Below, piece by piece: positions 14,896 to 23,154 of a stretch of 38,579 bases of DNA. The DNA is from Clostridia bacterium (lineage in GTDB: Bacteria > Bacillota > Clostridia > Oscillospirales > Acutalibacteraceae): positions 1 through 38,579 of the forward strand of contig JAFSYM010000115.1 of NCBI GenBank assembly GCA_017450005.1, written 5' to 3'. A program made the position numbers and the translations under genes. The stretch's first letter is position 1. Each line of letters opens with the position of its first letter. Below the pieces are notes generated by a model. That model did no database searches, was not told the DNA's origin, and worked only from the letters and a program-made list of their open reading frames with translations.

Positions 14896-15908
14896 AAGTC
14901 CGCCTTAATCGTCAGAATGACGCCCAGCGCGAGCACGTACAGCACGGTGACAAACAGCAAACAGGCGTGCAGCACGGACAGCGCCGCAGAAAACGCGCCG
15001 AACAGATGCGAGGCGTTTTTTCGCCCGAGCAAATCAGCAAACAGCGTCAGTATACGCAGCGACGCGAGCCACAGCAGCATCTGCGCCGCCGCAGGCAGCG
15101 CCGCGGCGCACACGCCCGCCACGGCAAACACGCCGGCTGTAGCGCGCACGGCGGCCAGACTGCCCGCAACGCTCGCGTACGCCTCGCCCAGCTGCGTGCC
15201 GACAACCGGAATGAACGTGCTCACCGCGAGCTTCACGCCCTTTGCCGCCACGGTATCCGCCGCGCCGGCAAGCGTGCCCTTGAGCGAGAGAAACGCCGTA
15301 AACAGCGTCGCCATGGCGGAGAAAACCCGGACGGCGGTCTTCCGGATTTTTTCGCACAGTCCCGACGCGTCCGCGCTGATCGTTTCCAGCACGCCGACGC
15401 CGAGCATCAGACCGCACGCGGGCGCCATGAACCCGGACGCCGCAGCCGCCACGACTTCGGCGGCGGAAAACACGGCTGTCTGCCAGCAGACGGACAGCAC
15501 GGGACTGCCGGACGCGGCAACGACGGCGCCCAGGATCGGGATGAGCGTGGCCATGAACGCGCTGCCGGTGCGCACAGCCGCGACCGCCGCCGCAATCATA
15601 TTGCGAAACGGCACGGCGCATGCGGCGATCAGAAAGAGACTGCCGAGAAACGTGCGCGTAGGGCTTTGTTTTTCACCGAACACGTCCGTCACGCATAGCA
15701 GAATCAGCACGCACGCGCCGGCGGCAAGAAACCGCAGCGGTTCGCGCAGCGCACCCTGAAAGACGCCGAAGACACCTTGCAGCACGTCGCGCAGCGAGAC
15801 TGAAAACAGCCCGGAAAAATCCGCGCCGGAAATGCCCATGCGTTCGAGCAGCTCGGCAGCCTCGCGCGGCAATGCATCGGTCAGGGGAGAAAGATCGTAC
15901 TGTGTCAT
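14892..15908 (-). CDS. spoIIIAE: Stage III sporulation protein SpoIIIAE
   Basis: 338 residues, polytopic. About eight membrane segments are visible from residue 60 onward, with the family-typical L-I-P-I-L-G-A-V, S-A-M-A-T-L-F-T-A-F-L-S-L-K-G and S-T-F-I-P-V-V-G-T-Q-L-G-E-A stretches. It is a membrane core component of the mother cell-to-forespore channel. The start at 15908 (M-T-Q-Y-D-L-S) is chosen because it gives an ATGA overlap with spoIIIAD; a longer in-frame reading to 16046 would lie inside spoIIIAD and has Gly/Arg-rich out-of-frame composition. Confidence 0.92.
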   Translation of the reverse strand: MTQYDLSPLTDALPREAAELLERMGISGADFSGLFSVSLRDVLQGVFGVFQGALREPLRFLAAGACVLILLCVTDVFGEKQSPTRTFLGSLFLIAACAVPFRNMIAAAVAAVRTGSAFMATLIPILGAVVAASGSPVLSVCWQTAVFSAAEVVAAAASGFMAPACGLMLGVGVLETISADASGLCEKIRKTAVRVFSAMATLFTAFLSLKGTLAGAADTVAAKGVKLAVSTFIPVVGTQLGEAYASVAGSLAAVRATAGVFAVAGVCAAALPAAAQMLLWLASLRILTLFADLLGRKNASHLFGAFSAALSVLHACLLFVTVLYVLALGVILTIKADL

Positions 15909-16291
15909 ACGAAAAACCCGGCTGCAAACCGCAGCGCCTCCCGCAGCAGCGGCAGGCACGCCGAGAGCATCAGCACCTTGACCGCTGTATCGACCGCCAG
16001 AGCGAGTGCGGACAATCCCGCGTCCCGGCAGAATGCCGCCGCCCATTCTCCCGCAGCCGACATACAGAGCGTGCGCAGAAGCAGCTTCATAAAGCCCGTG
16101 TCCAGACCGCTGCGCGCCGTGCAGTCGGTCAGCAATCGAAACACGGATACGGCGCCGGAAAGAACCGCGCCGACCAGCGCCGCCGCTGCCGCAAGCTGCA
16201 CGAGCAGCGCAAACTCGGCCTTCTCCTTTTTGAGTACGGCGGCGAGCATCGCCGCCGCTGCCGCAAACGCGGCCGCCTTATACGCGCTCAC
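15905..16291 (-). CDS. spoIIIAD: Stage III sporulation protein SpoIIIAD
   Basis: 128 residues with four membrane helices in an Ala-rich protein, the usual size for SpoIIIAD. The V-D-T-A-V-K-V-L-M-L motif near 100 is typical. It starts with GTG overlapping the spoIIIAC stop (GTGA) and ends in an ATGA overlap with spoIIIAE. It is an integral membrane part of the SpoIIIA complex. Confidence 0.85.
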   Translation of the reverse strand: MSAYKAAAFAAAAAMLAAVLKKEKAEFALLVQLAAAAALVGAVLSGAVSVFRLLTDCTARSGLDTGFMKLLLRTLCMSAAGEWAAAFCRDAGLSALALAVDTAVKVLMLSACLPLLREALRFAAGFFV

Positions 16292-16482
16292 AGATCGAAC
16301 ACGTCCCGTACGGCGCGGTACATGGCCTGCATGCGCGGCAGCAGCATCACGAGCACCACCAGAATCCCGGCAATCGTTGTGAGCATGGCATAGTCGTCCC
16401 GTCCGGCTTTTTGCAGGATCTGGTTGAGCACCGCGACGATGATGCCCACGGCTGCGATTTTGAACACGAACGCGATATCCAT
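16288..16482 (-). CDS. spoIIIAC: Stage III sporulation protein SpoIIIAC
   Basis: 64 residues, two membrane helices, with the family-typical opening M-D-I-A-F-V-F-K-I-A-A-V-G-I-I and the middle L-N-Q-I-L-Q-K-A-G-R-D-D-Y-A. Close GGAAAAGGA upstream sets the start at 16482. The gene lies 14 bp after spoIIIAB. Confidence 0.92.
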   Translation of the reverse strand: MDIAFVFKIAAVGIIVAVLNQILQKAGRDDYAMLTTIAGILVVLVMLLPRMQAMYRAVRDVFDL

Positions 16483-16496
16483 TCCTTTTCCGTCCT

Positions 16497-17000
16497 TTAT
16501 AAAATCATGATGCCGAGCAGTATCCCGACCGCACCGCCGAGCTGCATATACACACTGCCCATGTGCTCGCTTTTCTGCCGCGCGTTTTGCAGCGCGTCGC
16601 GCGCCTGCGCCTCGTATAGTTCGAGCAGCGCGTCGACCTGCCGTCCGTCCGCCGACGCGAGTGCCGGAATCAGCGAGACGAGCGAGGGGATGTACCGCTC
16701 GATTGTGCGTCCGGCCGGCGTCGTATGCACCGCGTCCCGCCATGCCTGCGGCAGTGCGGTACCGCCGCGGCAGGACGCCGCGCATCCGGACAGGAACGCG
16801 AGCGCCGACAGATCCGGATCGTCCGCCGCTTGCGCGATCACCGCGCCGAGCGGCCGGTGCAGCCGGGCGCAAAAGCGAAGCCGGCGCAGAAAAACGCAAA
16901 GCTGCGAGAGAATCTGCTCGACCCGGCGCAGAGATCCGCGCGCCAGACTGCCCGCGAACAGACACGCCGTAAAGATCAAGGCCGCCGCTGCCGCTTTCAT
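16497..17000 (-). CDS. spoIIIAB: Stage III sporulation protein SpoIIIAB
   Basis: 167 residues. An N-terminal membrane helix, an alpha-helical cytoplasmic body and a C-terminal membrane helix (G-A-V-G-I-L-L-G-I-M-I-L) match SpoIIIAB, which is related to type II secretion GspF. The ATG at 16998-17000 overlaps the spoIIIAA stop (ATGA); a GTG two codons upstream (17004-17006) is possible. Confidence 0.88.
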   Translation of the reverse strand: MKAAAAALIFTACLFAGSLARGSLRRVEQILSQLCVFLRRLRFCARLHRPLGAVIAQAADDPDLSALAFLSGCAASCRGGTALPQAWRDAVHTTPAGRTIERYIPSLVSLIPALASADGRQVDALLELYEAQARDALQNARQKSEHMGSVYMQLGGAVGILLGIMIL

Positions 17001-17911
17001 GCGCACAGCTCCCCGGCGGTATGAATTGACTCGATTGTGCAGGGCGATGTGCCGGACAGCAGCACAACGTGATCGAACTGCTGCGTTTGCAGCAGCCGCC
17101 GGATTGTAATACGCTGCCGGAGCGCGGCTGCATTCTGCACATGCACGCTGACCGCGCAGTGCGCGCCGGCGCAGAAACTCTGCGCGAGCGCGTCGACTTC
17201 CTCAAGTGTGCCGACTTCGTCGCACAGCAGCATCTGCGGCGAGAGCGCGCGCAGCGCCATGCGGATGCCGTCGGCCTTGCCGCAGCCGGACAGCACGTCG
17301 CAGTACGGCAGCGGCGCGAGCTCGCCCCGGCTGTCGATCACACTCACACGGTAATAGTCCCCGCACATGCCCTCCGACAGCCGGCGCGCCAGATCACGCA
17401 GCATCGTCGTTTTGCCGCTGAGCGGCGGACCGGCAAGAATCACGCTGCACAGACCGCGCGCAAACAGTGCCTCGCACAATGCGCCTGCCGCCGTATCGAC
17501 CGGACGCGCAATGCGCAGATTGAGCGACGTGATGCGCGTGAGCATCTGCGGCGTGCCGTCCGCGCGCACGTCCATGTGTCCGCACAGCCCCAGCCGGTGT
17601 CCGCCCGGCAGTGTGAGAAAACCCTCGCGGATTTGTGTCTCATACGCATGCACGGCGTATCCGCAGGCGTTCAGAAACGTCTCTTCGACGTCCTGCGCCT
17701 GCACATGCAGCACGTCCGTGCCAAAAAAGCCGGAGCATCTTCCGTCCGGGCGCAGAAACAGCGTTCCCTGCGGCGTGGTCAGCATGAGCGGTGACGACGC
17801 GCGCAGGCGCACCTCCGTGACCGTGTGCCCGATCTGCGGCGCGATCCGGCCGATCGCCGCGCGCAGGCGTTCGGGCAGAACAGAAGCTGCCGCATTGAAT
17901 TGTTCCGCCAT
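16997..17911 (-). CDS. spoIIIAA: Stage III sporulation ATPase SpoIIIAA
   Basis: 304 residues. A cytoplasmic secretion-type ATPase: Walker A G-P-P-L-S-G-K-T-T and Walker B M-L-L-C-D-E-V-G are intact, and the N-terminal E-V-R-L-R-A motif is present. It is thought to power or assemble the SpoIIIA channel in the mother cell. The start at 17911 is set by AAAGGAGGA at about 17919-17927; an in-frame extension to 18064 would cross the candidate sigma-E promoter and is rejected. It is the first of eight tightly packed genes with mostly 4-nt overlaps. Confidence 0.93.
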   Translation of the reverse strand: MAEQFNAAASVLPERLRAAIGRIAPQIGHTVTEVRLRASSPLMLTTPQGTLFLRPDGRCSGFFGTDVLHVQAQDVEETFLNACGYAVHAYETQIREGFLTLPGGHRLGLCGHMDVRADGTPQMLTRITSLNLRIARPVDTAAGALCEALFARGLCSVILAGPPLSGKTTMLRDLARRLSEGMCGDYYRVSVIDSRGELAPLPYCDVLSGCGKADGIRMALRALSPQMLLCDEVGTLEEVDALAQSFCAGAHCAVSVHVQNAAALRQRITIRRLLQTQQFDHVVLLSGTSPCTIESIHTAGELCA

Positions 17912-17970
17912 GCGCTGTCCTCCTTTGCCGAATAGCTGCACCTGCCGGATCGGCGGCCGATTGCATAACC

Positions 17971-17998
17971 AGTATATGGCGTCTTGTCCCGGAATAGA
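17971..17998 (-). promoter_or_regulatory. Candidate sigma-E promoter of the spoIIIA operon
   Basis: On the minus strand TCTATTC (17992-17998), a 13-bp spacer and CATATACT (17971-17978) resemble the mother-cell sigma-E consensus (KMATATT, 13-14 bp, CATACAMT). It lies 60 bp upstream of the spoIIIAA start. SpoIIIA is sigma-E dependent in Bacillus, which supports the reading; the -35 match is partial. Confidence 0.45.
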
Positions 17999-18090
17999 AC
18001 CGCTGCACCGCACATATCCCGGCGGGAAATCCGCAGCAGATTGCATCAGCGGAATCATGTGCAAACCCGTGCAAAAGTGCCTTTCGTCTA

Positions 18091-18120
18091 TTGACAGATT
18101 GCGGCAGAATTTGCTATACT
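18091..18120 (+). promoter_or_regulatory. Sigma-A-type promoter of the channel operon
   Basis: A perfect TTGACA (18091-18096), an 18-bp spacer and TATACT (18115-18120), divergent from spoIIIAA. It supports the downstream ATG at 18212 with GGGAGGG at 18198-18204. Confidence 0.8.
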
Positions 18121-18211
18121 TAATGATAAATCACCATTGGCGGAACACATTGCGCAGCAGTGCTTTCTGCCGCACACACCGGTCGGTGAAAAAAACAGGG
18201 AGGGCAGAAAG

Positions 18212-20353
18212 ATGATCCGGAAAACACGCGAGTGGTTCAACATTCATCTGACCAAGAATACCAGCGCGGTCTTGCTGCTGGTCATCGTGATTCTGAACGT
18301 CGCGTTCATCGTGGCATCAGCTTTGCTGATCAGCAGTTTCCGTCTGCAGGGAACCGAGCAGATGAGCTTTCCGAAAGCGGCTTTCTGCACACTGACCATG
18401 ATTATGGATGCCGGCTGTATTCAGTTTGTCATTGAAGATATCGGACAGGCGCATGTGGCGACCGCCATCGCATGCCTTTTGATTATCCTGATCGGTATGA
18501 TTATCTTTACCGGTGCACTGATCGGTTACATCACCAATGCTTTTTCCCGCTTCATCGACAACATCAACGCAGGCAGACGGCGTTTGTACCTGTCGGACCA
18601 TATCGTGATTCTTAACTGGAACACACGCGCGTCCGAGATCATCAACGACTGTCTGTACGAGCAGGACAAAAAACACAAATTCGTCGTTCTTGTCGACTCC
18701 AAAAAAGACGAGATACAGAAGGAAATCCGCGAACGTATTGCGGACACACTTTCCCGCGAACGCAAAATCATTCGCGACAAGGCAAAAAAATTCGGTTCCG
18801 TCCGGGGGATGCTCTATCGGCTGCACAACCGGTTCCGGATGAACGTTGTGGTCATCGTGCGCGAGGGCGATGTGTTTTCCACCATGCAGCTCAAGGATAT
18901 TTCGCTCCAGCGCGCCAAAAGTGTGATTATCCTCGGCAACGATCTGAATACATCGATCTGCAAGTTTGAAACGCGTGAACGCCTGCAGGAGCAGGAAAAG
19001 GGCAACGTCCTGACAGTCAAGACGCTCATGCAGGTTGCCGACATCACTTCCGGCCCGGAGTCCGTTGACAAGCAAACCATCATCGTCGAAATCACGGACG
19101 AGTGGACGCAGGATCTGGTCGATAAGATCATCAAGGTCAAAGAGAAGAAAAACAAGTGCCACATCGTGCCGATCCACATCAACCGCTCTTTGGGTCAGAT
19201 TCTCTCGCAGTTTTCCATCATGCCCGAGCTGAATTCGGTCTACAGCGAGCTGTTTTCCAACAAAAACGCGGCTTTCTACTGCAAAGAAACAAAATGTACG
19301 GATGAGGCCGCGTTTATCCGTGAGCATCTGCGCACGCATGTGCGCAGCATTCCGCTGACCATTATGGAGATAGACGACAGGCGTTATGCCTATTATGTGG
19401 CCAACGACGAGCAGGAAATCCTGCGTACCGATGATCCGTGCGGCGACAGCGTGGACTGTGCCATGAATCCGGATTTCGACAACGGCACCAAAACAATCAT
19501 CATTCTCGGTCACAACAGCCGGACCAAGGAGATCCTGCAGGGCTTTTCTTCCTTCTTCGGCGAATGGGCGGGCAACGGCACGAAGCTGAACATCACGATG
19601 ATCGACGAGCAGGGTTTCCTTGAGAGAATGAATTATTATCGCGAGTATCCGTTTGTGGAAACGTTTGGCGCCGATATTTATGACAAGGAAAGAATCGGCG
19701 AGAAGATTCGCGGTATCGTGGACGAAACCCCCTCGGACACCAGTATACTGATCCTGTCGGACGACAACGTGATTCAGGATGAAGTGGATGCCAATGCGCT
19801 GACCAACCTGATCTATCAGCAGGATATCATCCGGGAAAAGGTCAAAACAATCGACGGTTTTGACCCGACCAATATGGACGTGATTGTGGAGATCGTCGAT
19901 CCGAAGCATTATGACGTGGTGTCCAATTACAGCCAGAATAATGTTGTCATCAGCAACCGCTATGTCAGCAAAATGATCACGCAGGTCAGCGAGAAAGAGC
20001 CGCTGTATATGCTCTTCCGAGATATTCTGACCTATGACACGGCCAGAGTCGGCCAGGAACAGCTGCAAAGCAAAGAAATCTATTTGAAGGAAGCCTGCAG
20101 CTTCTTCACACGGATTCCGGGAACCTGCACCGCTGCGCAGCTGATCCGCGAAGTCTACCGGCAGTCCACGGACCCGGAGATCTTCCGCAAACAGATCAAC
20201 CCCACGCTGGTGCTGGGCTATGTTCGTCTGATTCCGAACCCGGAGAACGAGAAACGTCTGCGCGAGGAGATGACGCTCTTTACCGGCAACCAGAACGAGA
20301 TTTCCGTCACACTGCAGCCGCACGACAAACTGATTGTTTACAGTTTGCACTAA
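18212..20353 (+). CDS. CASTOR/POLLUX-type ion channel with tandem RCK-like domains
   Basis: 713 residues. Two membrane helices (about 18-42 and 80-110) flank a pore segment (about 55-78) with M-D66-A-G in place of the potassium TVGYG filter; plant CASTOR/POLLUX/DMI1 channels carry A-D-S-G here. The soluble part matches that family throughout: L-S-D-H-I-V-I-L-N-W (Rossmann start, about 127), D-I-S-L-Q-R-A-K-S-V-I-I-L-G, I-I-V-E-I-T-D-E, and a second Rossmann T-K-T-I-I-I-L-G-H-N near 428 with I-L-I-L-S-D-D-N-V. It probably forms a tetrameric cation channel gated by cytosolic ligands such as calcium or nucleotides. The start at 18212 is fixed by the ribosome binding site. A similar but divergent subunit follows 19 bp downstream. 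Confidence 0.85.
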   Translation: MIRKTREWFNIHLTKNTSAVLLLVIVILNVAFIVASALLISSFRLQGTEQMSFPKAAFCTLTMIMDAGCIQFVIEDIGQAHVATAIACLLIILIGMIIFTGALIGYITNAFSRFIDNINAGRRRLYLSDHIVILNWNTRASEIINDCLYEQDKKHKFVVLVDSKKDEIQKEIRERIADTLSRERKIIRDKAKKFGSVRGMLYRLHNRFRMNVVVIVREGDVFSTMQLKDISLQRAKSVIILGNDLNTSICKFETRERLQEQEKGNVLTVKTLMQVADITSGPESVDKQTIIVEITDEWTQDLVDKIIKVKEKKNKCHIVPIHINRSLGQILSQFSIMPELNSVYSELFSNKNAAFYCKETKCTDEAAFIREHLRTHVRSIPLTIMEIDDRRYAYYVANDEQEILRTDDPCGDSVDCAMNPDFDNGTKTIIILGHNSRTKEILQGFSSFFGEWAGNGTKLNITMIDEQGFLERMNYYREYPFVETFGADIYDKERIGEKIRGIVDETPSDTSILILSDDNVIQDEVDANALTNLIYQQDIIREKVKTIDGFDPTNMDVIVEIVDPKHYDVVSNYSQNNVVISNRYVSKMITQVSEKEPLYMLFRDILTYDTARVGQEQLQSKEIYLKEACSFFTRIPGTCTAAQLIREVYRQSTDPEIFRKQINPTLVLGYVRLIPNPENEKRLREEMTLFTGNQNEISVTLQPHDKLIVYSLH

Positions 20354-20372
20354 TTCAAGGGAAGGTGTCGTA

Positions 20373-22154
20373 ATGGATTGGATTATCTGCTTCTTTCTTT
20401 CTCTTGCCTTGCTGATTGCAGCGGCGATCTGCGTCACGCGAAGCGGTCGGTTCGCCCAGCATGTGATGCGCAGAATCCGCTCGCCGATCAATATCCTTTT
20501 TGCGGGTGTTCTTCTTTCCGCGCTCATCATTTTCATTCCCGTCTATGTGCATATGCCCGACGCGCATATCAGTTGGATTCAGGCGGTTCTGCTGTCCATC
20601 CATGCCGTGCTGCGTGTGTTTGTGATGGACGGTGAACTGGCTTTTGTGCTTGAAAACATCGGTGGGATTCCCGACTGGCTGTACAGCCCGTATTTTCTGC
20701 TTTCGGCAGTGCTGTTCCTTCTGGCGCCTTTGATGACGCTCGGATTTGTCCTGTCCTTCTTCAAGGATGTGTCTGCCCGGATGCAGCTGTTGTTCAGCCG
20801 GAATATGCCGCTCTGCGTGTTCTCGGAGCTGAATACACGCTCGCTCTCTCTGGCGCAGGACCTGCTTCGTCTGGATAGCCATCGTCGCATCATTTTCGCG
20901 GATGTGTTTGAGCAGAACGAGGAGTCTTCGTTTGAGATGGCGGCGGCTGTGCGGAAAATCGGCGCGATCTGTTTCAGGGATGATATTACCCTGCTGCCGC
21001 TGCACAAACACAATCAGAAAAAGCCCATGCAGCTGTTTATCATGGGGAACGACGAATCCGAAAATCTCAGTCAGGCCATTCAACTGATCGAGGCGTTCAG
21101 ACAGGCCGAAAACACCGAATTGTATGTGTTCTGCAAGCAGCCCGAGTCCGAAATGCTGCTTTCACAGACCGACTTCGGCAAGATGATTATTCATCGCATC
21201 AATGTGGCACAGTCTCTGATCCTGCACGAGCTGAACGAGAACGGTATGCGCCTGTTCAGGCAGGCGATCGAACTGCCGGACTACAAACTGATTTCGGTTG
21301 TACTCATCGGTCTGGACGATTTCGGCACGCAGATGCTGCATACATTGCCATGGTACTGCCAGATGATCGGATACCGTGTGCATATCCACGTTTTCGACGC
21401 CGATCCGCTTGCGGAGGCGAAGCTTCGCATGCAGTGTCCGGAGCTTCTCGATGAGGCGCACAACGATCATTACGAGGATGACGGCGAGGCACAGTACACG
21501 ATCCGTATTCATGCAGGCGTGTGCACGCAGTCGATTGAGCTGTCGGAGTATCTGGACGAGATCGAACACGTCAGCGAGGTGTTTATTTCGCAGGGCGACG
21601 ACTCCCGGAACATCCGCTTAGCCGCTGTGATGCGCACGTACTTTGAACGCAGGGGCATACATCCGCACCTGACGGCTGTCGTGGGCAGCTCCGAGAAAAA
21701 GGCTTCGCTGCAGGACGCCAGAAACTACGCGAACAAACCGTTCGATATCGAATACATCGCAGACGAAGACAGCATCTATACGGAAGCGGTTCTGATCCGT
21801 TCCGAACTGGAGCTGAATGCGCTGCGTGCGCACGAGCGCTGGGGCGATGAGGCCTCCTTCTGGAGGTATGACTACTACCGCAGGTCGTCTATTGCGCGTG
21901 CCATCCATATAAAGGTCAAACGTGAATGCGGAGTGCCGGGCATTCATCTTCCGATCGAGCAGCGCACGCCGGAGCAGTTGGATGCGATCCGCAGGCTGGA
22001 ACACCGCCGGTGGAATGCATATATGCGCTCCGAGGGGTATATCTATTCCGGCAGCCGCGAAAAGTCATCCCGGAACGATCTGGGAAAAATGCATCCCGAT
22101 CTGGTGACCTTTGATATGCTCAGCCCGGCAGACCAGCGCAAGGATGACGAATAA
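20373..22154 (+). CDS. Putative channel partner subunit with TrkA-like region and C-terminal RyR domain
   Basis: 593 residues. Three membrane helices (about 3-22, 40-60, 105-132) and a pore-like segment (about 67-97) containing V-M-D86-G-E-L-A-F-V-L-E-N-I-G, close to I-M-D-A-G-C-I-Q-F-V-I-E-D-I-G in the channel encoded just upstream. The middle (about 145-480) has Rossmann-like strands (L-I-S-V-V-L-I-G-L-D-D-F-G-T near 309) without clear glycine motifs. The last 90 residues match the RyR domain: I-A-R-A-I-H, L-E-H-R-R-W-N-A-Y-M-R-S-E-G-Y, K-M-H-P-D-L-V-T-F-D. RyR domains in bacteria are thought to bind a nucleotide-like or small ligand. I infer a heteromeric channel whose ligand is sensed by this subunit. 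The start at 20373 follows AAGGGAAGG. Confidence 0.75.
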   Translation: MDWIICFFLSLALLIAAAICVTRSGRFAQHVMRRIRSPINILFAGVLLSALIIFIPVYVHMPDAHISWIQAVLLSIHAVLRVFVMDGELAFVLENIGGIPDWLYSPYFLLSAVLFLLAPLMTLGFVLSFFKDVSARMQLLFSRNMPLCVFSELNTRSLSLAQDLLRLDSHRRIIFADVFEQNEESSFEMAAAVRKIGAICFRDDITLLPLHKHNQKKPMQLFIMGNDESENLSQAIQLIEAFRQAENTELYVFCKQPESEMLLSQTDFGKMIIHRINVAQSLILHELNENGMRLFRQAIELPDYKLISVVLIGLDDFGTQMLHTLPWYCQMIGYRVHIHVFDADPLAEAKLRMQCPELLDEAHNDHYEDDGEAQYTIRIHAGVCTQSIELSEYLDEIEHVSEVFISQGDDSRNIRLAAVMRTYFERRGIHPHLTAVVGSSEKKASLQDARNYANKPFDIEYIADEDSIYTEAVLIRSELELNALRAHERWGDEASFWRYDYYRRSSIARAIHIKVKRECGVPGIHLPIEQRTPEQLDAIRRLEHRRWNAYMRSEGYIYSGSREKSSRNDLGKMHPDLVTFDMLSPADQRKDDE

Positions 22155-22210
22155 AGACGGATTTGTGCAATCCGCGCGTATTTCTGCGCCGGTTTGCCTG
22201 AAAAAAGAAT

Positions 22211-22230
22211 CGCCGCACAAAAATGCGGCG
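22211..22230 (+). other. Small hairpin between the channel operon and trxB
   Basis: CGCCGCA (22211-22217) pairs with TGCGGCG (22224-22230). It has no T run, so it is a weak terminator candidate or a leader hairpin for trxB, whose ribosome binding site lies 6 bp further on. Confidence 0.35.
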
Positions 22231-22249
22231 TCCAGCAAGGAGAGAAATT

Positions 22250-23152
22250 ATGACAGATATTCTGATTGTCGGCGCGGGTCCTGCGGGACTGACCGCCGCA
22301 TTGTATGCACGCCGCGCTGGAAAAAGCGTGCTTGTGCTGGAAAAAGAGACGTTCGGCGGACAGATCACGCATTCGCCCAAGGTCGAGAATTATCCCGGCA
22401 TCGCGCAGATGAGCGGCACAGAGTTTGCCGATCTGCTGCTCGAGCAGGTGCTCGCGCAGGGCGCCGAGGTCGAAATGGAGACCGTGACGGGCGTGTGCCG
22501 CACGGCAGACGGCTTCGATGTACAGACCGAGGGAGAGACCTATACGGCCAGGTCGGTTATTCTCGCAACCGGTTCCCGCCACCGTCAGCTCGGTCTGCCG
22601 CACGAGGATGAGCTGGTCGGCGAGGGCGTTTCATACTGCGCCGTGTGCGACGGCGCGTTTTACCGGGGCAAGGACGTCGCCGTGATCGGCGGCGGCAATA
22701 CGGCGCTGCAGGAAGCGGTGCTGCTGTCGGAAACGTGCGCGCACGTGACGCTCGTGCAGAACCTGCCCGTATTTACGGGTGAAGAAAAGCTGCTGGAAAT
22801 TCTGCGCGGCAGAGACAACGTGACGTTTATCACAAACACCGTTGTGCGCGAACTGCACGGCGATGCGGCTCTGGCGTCGATCGTGCTCGACACGGACGGC
22901 GAAACGACCGACTTCCCGGTGGACGGCATATTTGTCGCCATCGGACAGGTGCCGGAAAACGAGCCGTTCCGCGATCTTGTTCCGCTGACAGAACAGGGCT
23001 ATTTCGACATTGATGAATCCTGCGTAACGGCTGAGAACGGTGTGTTCGTCGCGGGAGACTGCCGCAGAAAGGGTGTGCGTCAGATCACGACAGCCACAGC
23101 GGACGGCGCTGCCGCCGCGATCGCTGCGTGCCGGTATATCGACGCATTGTAA
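22250..23152 (+). CDS. trxB: Thioredoxin reductase
   Basis: 300 residues. FAD motif G-A-G-P-A-G (8-13), the redox-active pair C130-A-V-C133-D in the second domain, the NADPH motif G-G-G-N-T-A (about 146-151) and the C-terminal FAD motif G-V-F-V-A-G-D-C all fit a low-molecular-weight TrxB, which reduces thioredoxin with NADPH in the cytoplasm. The start at 22250 follows AAGGAGAG; a longer frame exists upstream but lacks a ribosome binding site. No thioredoxin gene lies beside it. The MATE transporter ATG is only 2 nt after the stop. Confidence 0.92.
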   Translation: MTDILIVGAGPAGLTAALYARRAGKSVLVLEKETFGGQITHSPKVENYPGIAQMSGTEFADLLLEQVLAQGAEVEMETVTGVCRTADGFDVQTEGETYTARSVILATGSRHRQLGLPHEDELVGEGVSYCAVCDGAFYRGKDVAVIGGGNTALQEAVLLSETCAHVTLVQNLPVFTGEEKLLEILRGRDNVTFITNTVVRELHGDAALASIVLDTDGETTDFPVDGIFVAIGQVPENEPFRDLVPLTEQGYFDIDESCVTAENGVFVAGDCRRKGVRQITTATADGAAAAIAACRYIDAL

Positions 23153-23154
23153 AC

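Noticed and set aside
18380..18420. Classical potassium channel filter
   Set aside because: No T-V-G-Y-G or T-I-G-Y-G; the pore motif D-A-G matches the CASTOR/POLLUX class instead.
18317..20536. A 739-residue open frame antisense to the channel gene
   Set aside because: Same reason: no domain, His/Asp/Arg-rich, and the plus-strand protein matches a known family along its length.
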